This document shows positions 56,401 through 64,000 of a stretch of 64,000 nucleotides of DNA, one piece after another. The stretch spans positions 1 through 64,000 of the forward strand of contig JAVXUO010001757.1 in assembly GCA_033065855.1 (NCBI GenBank), given 5' to 3'. Source of the DNA: Escallonia rubra (Eukaryota; Streptophyta; Magnoliopsida; Escalloniales; Escalloniaceae). Both the position numbers and the translations under genes were made by a program. The notes under the pieces were generated by a model, which was not told the DNA's origin, searched no databases, and saw only the letters and a list, made by a program, of their open reading frames with translations. How positions within the stretch are numbered: position 1 is the stretch's first letter; each line of letters starts with the position of its first letter.

Positions 56401-58173
56401 CAGATTGTTAATTACATCGTCAAGTGAAATAATGTCAATAGCGTCTGATTCTAACTAAAATAAATAAGGAACCAAGATGAAATGTAAAAGAGAATGAAAT
56501 TTATTGTATACGAGGGATTAACCATTAAGTTTACGAAGTTTTTGTACCAGCCCTCCCCAATTTTTTGTATATCTTTTCTCTCTCACACTAATTTTCCAAT
56601 CGGCCCTCCCCAAGGATCCTTTCAGGCTTATCAGTTTGTTTCTACCGTTAGCTCCCCCTTTATTTGTTTTATCCTCTGCATAGATAGTACAACCACATAA
56701 AATCCTTTCTTTTCGGGTTGGGCTTCGAACTTTGTTTGCCAGGTCTCGACTTAAGGTTTGCAACCTTATTGAGCCCATTAGTGTGAGGTCAACCTTTGAG
56801 CCATATGCTACAAGTTCATACTTTGATGAAGTTTGAAATTTCTTTCGGCCTATACAAAACCTTTAGGCTTCGGCCTACCAATTTGTAGTTGAACTTGTGT
56901 GCCTTTATATAACCTTAAAGTTCAACTGTTATGGCTTCGAACTTTCGAAACCTACTTGGTCTGTCGAACCGTCCAGTATAAATCCAATCCACACAAATGT
57001 GTACATAGTTCTGGGTAATAATTTAGTTAATGTTAATCTTAGAAATAAGAGAAATGTGAAAATATGCGCCCAATAGTTGGAGCAAGTTAATATTTGGATG
57101 AATTCGCAGTTAAGTTTAAATGGGTTCTTGTACCCCCCAAAAAAAAAAGATGGGTTCCTGCATGAATATTCGCAGTTAAGTTTAAATGGGTTCTTGCACC
57201 AAATAAAAAAGAAGAAGAAGGGTTCCTGTATGAATATGGATTGTGGGGTTACTTTATTTAATACAAGAAAATAGGCCAAAATATCAAGGCATACAGCAGG
57301 GTGAAATTGTCAGCATCGGTTAGAGATTGTGTTAGACTTAAGCATGACAAATGAAAGGCTTGCCAGGAGCCCATTGCACATCCTTTTTTTATTTTTTCTG
57401 CTGCAAAACTCCTCTGTACGCACACCCTGAAATCGTATACGCACATGGAAGCTCACTTCCATGTTTATAAGTAGCATCAGCAATGAACAGATGAGTATCT
57501 TGATTGCTACTTAACTTGCAATTAGAAGTGGGCTGGATAGATTCTATTGAAAACTAATGATGTTAGGTTGTTCTTTGACTAAATGTGTTTTCCCTGTACG
57601 CACCCATGCATCTACAATAATAAAAAAATTATTCGTGAGGAGAGCCCCCAAATGTCAGAGCTCAACGTGTTTAGTACCGACAATAAAGAGTGGTTAGTTT
57701 CTTAACTTACTATTAAGAACATAGGTCATGTGCATTTGCATACGTTCTCTGCTAGTTCAGTAAGAAATCTGATGGACATGGAGAAAAAGACCATGAAGTT
57801 CAGTACGAATTAGATCCTTTTGAAATACTACTATTAATTTGGTTTCCACAGGATGACTTAAATCCATCTTGTATTAGGCTTCGGTTAATCATGTTGGTTG
57901 CGCATGTTCATAATAACACGTCTTTCATGCTTTACAGTGACAAAAACTGTGTCAGTGGAATTGGCAAGGAAGAAAGATCCGATTATTTGTCTTTTGATGC
58001 ACCCTGGCACGGTAGATACGGATCTCTCTAGGCCATTTCAGAGAAATGTTGCAGAAGGCAAGCTTTTCACCAGAGAGTTTTCAGTGCAGAAGCTTTTAAG
58101 CATCATCAACAATGCAAAGAGCCATGATAATGGCAAGTTTCTTGCATGGGATGGTCAAGAGATTCCTTGGTAA
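44472..58173 (+). CDS. Short-chain dehydrogenase/reductase, plant C-factor-like
   Basis: Six exons join in frame: 44472-44633, 49858-50010, 50235-50328, 50467-50549, 53784-53937 and 57938-58173, giving 293 aa with TAA at 58171. All introns are GT..AG. Residues 1-36 are rich in Ser, Arg and His with few acids, a possible organelle-targeting peptide; an alternative start is Met13. The cofactor loop is GASRGIG (45-51). The NNAG-type motif is NASG (123-126). The catalytic Ser is probably Ser189 (NLSARVGSI), with Tyr206 and Lys210 in YRSSK and the family motif PGTVDTD at 238-244. The product ends AWDGQEIPW like plant proteins of the At4g20760 type. The family reduces or oxidises carbonyls or alcohols with NAD(P)H; the substrate here is unknown. 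No break is visible. Its 5' flank is cut by the MULE 163 bp upstream. Confidence 0.9.
44634..49857 (+). other. SDR intron 1, 5.2 kb
   Basis: Donor GTGAGA, acceptor CACGCAG. It contains a non-autonomous Mutator-like element at 45663-47011. The remaining parts (44634-45662 and 47012-49857) show no recognisable gene. A 100-codon frame at 44737-45039 is hydrophobic but has no homology I recognise. Confidence 0.75.
45663..47011. mobile_element. Non-autonomous Mutator-like element, about 110-bp TIRs
   Basis: The left end (45663-45772) is inverse to the right end (46902-47011). Both start GGGT and share CAAAATTGTTCC and TTTTGCATCCAAGTCC. The 9-bp flanks TAAATCAAT and AAATTCTAT match at only six positions, so the duplication is eroded and the element old. 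The core has CCACC-rich DNA (about 45930-46090) and GGTGGTGG-rich DNA (about 46430-46620), as in the 5928-6985 element, but no transposase. Confidence 0.7.
50550..53783 (+). other. SDR intron 4, 3.2 kb
   Basis: Donor GTATGA, acceptor TTGCAG. It contains the G-rich duplicated block at 51265-51570. A phrase with ACGAGTCAGC(T/C)ATCCTTTTG recurs near 52695 and 52810. No gene is recognised inside. Confidence 0.75.
51265..51570 (+). repeat. Duplicated G-rich block with long G-runs
   Basis: The phrase GCTTGTAAAACTTACCTTT, followed by TCTATGAAACATAT and CAACAAGAGATGTCTGAG, occurs twice about 129 bp apart. Each copy leads into GA/G-rich sequence with G-runs of 8 or more (51368-51382, 51480-51490, 51534-51553). 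These could form G-quadruplexes in DNA or in the pre-mRNA, where they lie on the coding strand. Confidence 0.85.
55050..56960. mobile_element. Possible element bounded by diverged inverted repeats
   Basis: The left part carries TTTCAAACTTCATCAAAGT and GTTCGAAACCCAACCCGAAA. The right part carries the inverse of both in the mirrored order (ACTTTGATGAAGTTTGAAA near 56830 and TTTTCGGGTTGGGCTTCGAA near 56710). The stretches between these blocks match only loosely, and no target duplication was found. A fold-back transposon or an inverted duplication would both fit. Confidence 0.35.
57096..57235 (+). repeat. 72-bp tandem duplication
   Basis: The phrase ATTCGCAGTTAAGTTTAAAT with GGGTTCTTG following occurs twice, starting near 57102 and 57168. 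The copies end in an A-rich run and GGGTTCCTG. Confidence 0.8.
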
Positions 58174-59700
58174 CCTGCCATTCTTTGTTATCATGAAAAT
58201 TAGACCGGACTATGGAAAGCTCAAAAGATCATCTTGTGGTTTAGCCAATTATGAGAGAAGGTGCTTTCTGGGCACTAGCTATGTGTCAACTACTTTTGAT
58301 GGTAGGCTCCAATTTATGTAGGTCGACTGAATTGAAGTTTTTTGCAGCATCCATGCTATTGCAGTTTTTCTTGCATTTCTTAATTTCCTATGGCCTAGGG
58401 TCTTATTGGCACTCCTTTTTTGGCTATGACAATGCAGTTGATTAATGTACAAGGAGCAAGCACTTGTGCTGCACACGAGTGTACTATTAGCCAAAAAAGA
58501 TTCACAATAATAAAACATAAGTATTCCTATCCCCACAGCCGTTGTGTCGACCATAATAGAAATTTAGGATTGGGAACTTGTTTGGATGGACATGGCAGCA
58601 AAAGCTCCTTGCATTTTTTTGAAGCAATTCTGGTTGTATCCTGTCCCATAAATGAAATGAAGTTCTTTGGTGGGGGCATAATATACACCTTTTGGCTTAA
58701 TCTACATTTTGTTGTTGTTGTTGTGACCTAAGCGTGTCACCAATGCATCTTTTAGTGACCAAAGAATGTGAATTTGGCTTAAGAGTGTCGATTTAGAAGT
58801 GTTAGAAAGAACATAAAAGTTGTTATCATGTCGTGCTCATTTCATTCGACTAGGTTTCTGGTAGGAGCAGTGACGGATCTACTAGTTTACCTCAAGGCGG
58901 TCATATCATAATTCTAAATTACGTGCATATTAGCCAAAATGCTTCTGAACTTTACCATTTGTTTCACTTTACTGAGAGAAAATCACTACTATTTCGTACT
59001 AGCTTACGTTCTAGTGATACTGATTATACCGGCTGAAACACCTGGTGTGGTACGAATTACACGTACCGGCCGAAATTTGAGACTTCTAACCGAGTTATAT
59101 TATACAGAAGAACATTTGGATTATTTGCTAATTATTGTTGTTAGAATCCCAAATCATTCTCTTGCTCACTTCTGACACTACCAAACTCGCACCCCAGATT
59201 TTGGAGATCTCATGCTCTACAAGCGTGAGTAATTATTCCAATTGAAAAGAGGCATAGAGAGATTTCCTTATATAAAACATCCGTAATATACACCCATTGG
59301 CATATTTTAACTAATTTCAAAGCATGTAAAAACATGTAAAACCACTATTTAACTATGCCATAAATTTGCCTGCGCTTTGATTAGTTGAGTTGTTCCTTTG
59401 GGTACATAGTTTTGGGTCATTACCCCCGACCATCTAGGACCATCGGATCAGGACAGGATGATGGGATAAGAGGAGGGGCTAAGGGAGGCTAAATTGTTGC
59501 GATTATTGGTCCTAGACCACCCAATGTTTTATATTATCACCGGAATGCTCTTTTCTAAATAAGACACATTCCTTCTGAAATGCAATTTTACAACTTAAGC
59601 ATAGAAAGCTAAGCTGATGGGAAGTGCTAAATGAATTTAGTTAGTTAAATCCGTGAAATTAGCGTTGCTATGGATTCATAAAACTTGATCACAATAAAAG
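58174..59700. other. Downstream flank of the SDR gene
   Basis: No gene recognised. AATAAA-type signals occur (near 58508), so the 3' UTR may extend a few hundred bases. The short open frames have no family features. Confidence 0.5.
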
Positions 59701-60260
59701 GGAAAAGAAAATGATCAATATCAATATAACTATATAAAAGCCGAGTTTTTCACTGAAATTCTTAGCTCTATGGTTAGCTCTGAGGTTACTTTGAATCTGA
59801 GCTTCTAATTTAGCCTATTTATTGTTGTTATAGTTAATCTAGACTTCTAATCTACTTATTATCCATTGAATCATCAATATCAATTCAATATAACTATATA
59901 AAAGCCGAGTTTTTCACTGAAATTCTCAGCTCTGAGGTTACCTTGAATCTGGGCTTCTAATTTAGACTATTTATTGTTGTTATAGTTAATCTAGACTTCT
60001 AATCCACTTATTATCCATTGAATTTGGACTTATAACCTGGACTTCTTATTATTTTTACAATTAATCTAGACTTTTAATTTACTTACTTCTTATTATTGTT
60101 ACAATTAATCTAGACTTTTAATCTGGACTTCTAATTTATCCTATTTATTATTGTTATAGTTAATTTAGACTTCTAATCCACTTATTAACCATTGAATTTG
60201 GACTTCTAACCTGGACTTCTTATTATTGTTACAATTAATCTGGACTTCTAATTTACTTAA
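59700..60260 (+). repeat. Imperfect tandem repeat, unit about 166 bp then shorter
   Basis: ATAACTATATAAAAGCCGAG recurs at about 59727 and 59890, followed each time by AGCTCTGAGGTTAC and TTATTGTTGTTATAGTTAAT. The phrase GACTTCTAAT(C/T) continues at shorter spacing to about 60255. Confidence 0.75.
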
Positions 60261-63200
60261 AAAAAAAGTTGTAAAAAATGTTTATCTTCTAGGTGTAGAA
60301 ATAAATTTTCTCCCTTTTGCAAAATTTTCAACGGAACTTTGTTTTTCTTGGCTTTTAAGGCCATATATTTGCAACTGAACTTGGGGAAGAAATGCCTTTA
60401 CATATATGTATTACATTTGTTCTAATATTGGAAAATAAGTTTCAATATTTCACAATTGCATTTGGTTGTTCTTTACAATATATATTTTGCAATTGCTACA
60501 TTTGTTTCCCCCGTATTTTCTTTCTTTTTGCTTGCTGTGAAATACCCAGGTGTTAAAACTTAGGATTTGACGAGAATTTTTGCTTTGTGGGTTGCTAAAA
60601 ATGAAGGTGGGGTCGGTGGGGCGGAGCAAGTATTAGGAGCAACGAGGAAGAGCTAAACCAAAGTGATAACGGCGTGATGCACCGACAAACAAACAAAAAC
60701 AACTTTATTAAAAGTTGTTTACAACAAAACATCAACAGTCCCGAGTACAAGTTCACATGAACATGAGTCAAGAACATGCATTGTAGTCATGAATCCCATC
60801 GTGCGGCTACGGTGATGCAGATGCCACGAAACCACTGCAAGTCATTGATGTTCCGGTGCGTACCCAATAACTTCTCCATGCGATCACTAATTACATGAAG
60901 GAATTTACCAACAAATGTTTATGTTTGGTTATTTTCCTCTTAGTTCCTTCAAGGAAAAAGTTCTACTATTATTTTCATCCTTTTTGTTGGATATATATGT
61001 TCATAATTTCCCGATAACATTATTTTAAGCTTTGCAATCTAATTAGAAAATTAGAGGCTTGATTACTGTCTTATTCATGCAATTATGTTCAAATATTTTA
61101 ATTAATTAGGTCTTGCATGCACTCAATGCAGTGGTGGCAGCAAACTTGAAGTTATTTTCTACAAATGGGAGGAGAAGAAAAGGAAACAAATGGGAAGAAG
61201 CTGGTTAGAGGGAGCTGGTTGGAGGGGAGCTTGAAATGCAAAGATCATATGTTGGAAAAAGGATATAATATGAAAGGAAAAGGAAGGCTTGCTTTATGAC
61301 AAATCTGACTCACTTTTAATTTTTTATATTCAATATAAGTGAGGGTTATTTTCACTATAATTCTATTTTATATGTCTTGTATATTATAAAGTCTTTTTAT
61401 AGGCTAAGTAGGTGTAAAGTACTAATAAAATATTCTAGACAAAGATGTAGGAATATCAAAATAAACATTGTGCGCCAGTTCGTAGAATTCTTGCGTCTCC
61501 TCTACCAATTACTTAATCAATTTGCACTTAGAAGCTTAAATACAAAGGGTTTAAGTTTTATCTATGCTGTTGTAAATGCATGCATTCGATTTTTACTACA
61601 CCATACTAACAACTAAGATCTAGAATTTTTTGTTGTATATATGTGGTTGGGTTCTTAGGACATTTCAATCCTTATTTTGATATCTTTTCTTTTGTCACCG
61701 CACTATTTCTTCTAGCAGCAAATATGGGCCAAAAAGTAAAAAAGAAAATGCTTGAAATAGTCATCCCTAGATGGATCATGTTGGCAATATTAGATATTAT
61801 AAATAAATAAAAAAGAAATTAGCAACATTTCCGTTAAAGGGAATTTAGGTCGATGAAAGAAAAGGTAACTCTAGGAGAATACACTGCCAATTTCCTTAAA
61901 ACGTTCGTCAATGTCCCAATATGCCAATTTGTTTGTGTAGCACTACGTTACGTAACATGAATTATCTCAAATAACAATTAGATAAAAAATTAAATTAGCA
62001 TAGAATTATAAATAACACATTTAATCGGTAAAAGGTGAAGTGTAATAGTCAATCCCCAAGCTATCTTGATATGAATATGCAAATATTATTGTCTAGATTT
62101 TTATAAACAAAGAAATGAAGAAGGATAATATTCAACATTTTGGTGAAACTTGTGATACATTTTTTCCGTTAATAGTACTTTTAGACGATAGATTGATAAA
62201 TTTGAAATTTAATATATGATTTTCTTTGTTTCTTTAAGGAGCTATCGTCAATCCTATTGTCATCTTAAGCAGTTAGCTAATTTATTTAAGAAATTCATAG
62301 ATTTAAGTGCTATTTCTTTGGGGTTTTTTTTTTTTTTTTGGCATTTAGATTCTATTTCATCATGCTAAAATATATGATTAGCAATAATATCTAATTGCAT
62401 ACTATCCCGTGCATTGCACGGGTACATTAGCAAGTATAACATAAGTTACATAGCAAAGAAGAAAAAGCATCGACTGAGTGACTATGATATCTTAGCTTGC
62501 ATCTTAAAGCTTTTAAAATATTTTTTGGAGAAGTGCTACAAATAATGATTAGTCCTATTACCAAAGCAGATATGTTTTGGGGTGTTAGTAACCACTTGCT
62601 TATGAAATTGTGCACTATTAGCAAAAATCATATAAACTCTTACGTCACGACTAGCCAAAAAAACCTGAGTAGATTACGTGTTCCTTCAAGAAATCATCTG
62701 ATTGCGTCGAGAAGATCATGGTGCAAGAAGTAGCCATGAAAGGATGCTACAACAACATATTAGGAAAGAGAAGGTGGGTGGGGAGGGTTCTTCAATTAAA
62801 ACCTTTATGGCAAAACCACCAGAGACCGTTGCCATACAAAATACAAATAGTCTCCTCTACAATTTTAATGGGCCAAAAGAAAACTTCCAAACAAAAGATA
62901 CTCTCTACATGTTCATATTGATCAATACCGCCAATGTCTTCCTCTCTTCCCCCTTTTATTTTAAAATGGCCGAAACCATTCGCCTTCAACACGAGACACC
63001 ACAACCACTTTGAGCCTTCCTGCCAGCTTAGTTGGGCAGATGAAATTGTGATGAATGAAATTTAATATCCTTCGGGGATCTCCAATGTGGCGTACGAAGA
63101 AAAATGTACCAATTAAAAAGATATACTCTCATAATTGCATCAGATGGTGATTACAAGGCGGTGGAATACAGTACTTAAGTAGCAAAGTCTTTAGAATGTG

Positions 63201-63716
63201 TAGGTAGTAAGTAATGCCTAGGGGTAGCAGGGTCACTTCCTTTGGAATTGGGGCGTTACAACTAGTTACCGGTGGTGTTTGGACGAAACGTTCTTGGCTT
63301 ATGAGAAAATCGAGAAAGAATGAAGATTCACAACAATGCACTAGAGAAACAATCATACATTGAGATTGGAAATAATGATAATGAATAATTGCTTGAATAC
63401 TAGGGGGTGTCGCACGTGTGATAAAGCCCCATTAAATATATTTTTCTCTTATTTGCCCGAGTTTCATACTCAGGTGTCAGTTTCATTAAGCATAGCATTA
63501 AGAGTTTTGTGTTAAGCATAATAGATCACATGCTCGATATGTTGCACAAGGCTTTTGCATTTATTATTCATACACTGCGTAATGTTATTACGCGTGTGGG
63601 CTAATGCGCTATTCTAAATACTCTACATTTGCTCCTTGGGAGTGTAGCCTTTCGTACAGAAGGGTCTCGCGTGCATAAACTGTTGGCCGTCACAATCGCG
63701 AAACATGCCATATTTA
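60261..63716. other. AT-rich intergenic DNA
   Basis: No gene recognised. It contains one hairpin of Helitron type at 62406 and short T-runs near 62325. Near 63245 GGGGCGTTACA resembles a Gypsy LTR terminus, but nothing else supports an element there. Confidence 0.5.
62406..62435 (+). mobile_element. Possible Helitron 3' terminus
   Basis: CCCGTGC-ATT-GCACGGG forms a perfect 7-bp hairpin, and 8 nt later comes CAAG followed by T. Helitrons end in a hairpin a few bases before CTRR and insert before T; here the second base departs from that rule. No TC-type 5' end was located. Confidence 0.3.
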
Positions 63717-63995
63717 GGCCCCGTACGCTTACCATATTCGTTTTCTGTTTTTAGCAATGATGATGAAAAAGATCTTTTTTTCGGTATTATTACCATATTC
63801 TGATTTCGTTTTGCATAAAATTACTCAAAAAATAACAAAAAACTGAAAACACCTAACTTAACCCAATATAAGAAAAAATAGCTAATTTTTTTTTTTGTGA
63901 AAATGATAAAAGTACAGAAATAGATTTTCAAACTGAATATGAAAATAAAAACAGAAAATGAAAACAAAAAACAAATATGGTAAGCGTACGGGGCC
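63717..63995. mobile_element. Harbinger/Tourist-like MITE, 279 bp
   Basis: The left end GGCCCCGTACGCTTACCATA is repeated exactly, inverted, at the right end, and the match runs on for a few bases. TTA stands on both sides (63714-63716, 63996-63998), as in PIF/Harbinger elements. The core is A/T-rich and non-coding. The near-perfect TIRs suggest a young insertion. Confidence 0.7.
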
Positions 63996-64000
63996 TTAAT

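Larger units (their letters stand above)
53938..57937 (+). other. SDR intron 5, 4.0 kb
   Basis: Donor GTATGG, acceptor TTTACAG. It contains diverged inverted repeats (55050-55300 and 56700-56960), a short GGGTGCGGATACG-type fragment near 56190-56290 and a 72-bp tandem duplication near 57096-57240. No gene is recognised inside. Confidence 0.75.

Noticed and set aside
62702-63013. 103-codon plus-strand frame downstream of the SDR gene
   Set aside because: No domain, no promoter signs and ordinary composition; length alone is not enough in this AT-rich DNA.

Overview
The window is nuclear DNA of a flowering plant, probably a eudicot. Supporting signs are long AT-rich introns with GT..AG borders, plant-type host genes, CCCTAAA telomere-type repeats, and a dense mix of CACTA, Mutator-like, hAT/Harbinger-like, LINE and Ty1/copia elements. 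I cannot name the species. No rRNA, tRNA or CRISPR array was seen.

Two host genes can be built exon by exon. (1) Minus strand, 419-20638 and continuing off the left edge: a secreted GH31 alpha-glucosidase. Four exons give 597 residues, from a signal peptide through both catalytic aspartates; about 300 C-terminal residues lie outside. Its first intron is 11.2 kb and is filled with a LINE ORF1 fragment, an old Ty1/copia element, a tandem repeat derived from a LINE, a fold-back element and a LINE reverse-transcriptase fragment. Introns 2 and 3 hold smaller DNA transposons. (2) Plus strand, 44472-58173: a complete six-exon short-chain dehydrogenase/reductase (293 aa) of the plant C-factor-like type. 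Its introns carry a non-autonomous Mutator-like element, G-rich low-complexity DNA and inverted repeats.

From about 20.6 to 30.4 kb, between the genes, lie repeat debris, probable Gypsy-type LTR remnants, a terminal-inverted-repeat element with a GC-rich core, and AT/CA microsatellites.

The most striking structure is a nested pair of DNA transposons at 30462-44308. A Mutator-like element (MULE) has 78-bp terminal inverted repeats and a perfect 9-bp target duplication. It carries a decayed MuDR-type transposase and a small GRF-zinc-finger gene. Between these two genes sits an 8.0-kb CACTA element (32376-40371) with a perfect 3-bp target duplication. The CACTA has lost its main transposase core but keeps an apparently intact five-exon Transposase_24-type gene. 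It also has three different tandem arrays and a 244-nt fold-back hairpin that resembles a miRNA or siRNA precursor. The MULE ends 163 bp before the SDR start codon, just upstream of a TATA box, so the nest may act on that gene.

Downstream of the SDR gene (58.2-64 kb) I see no gene, only small tandem repeats, a Helitron-like hairpin and a Harbinger-type MITE at the right edge.
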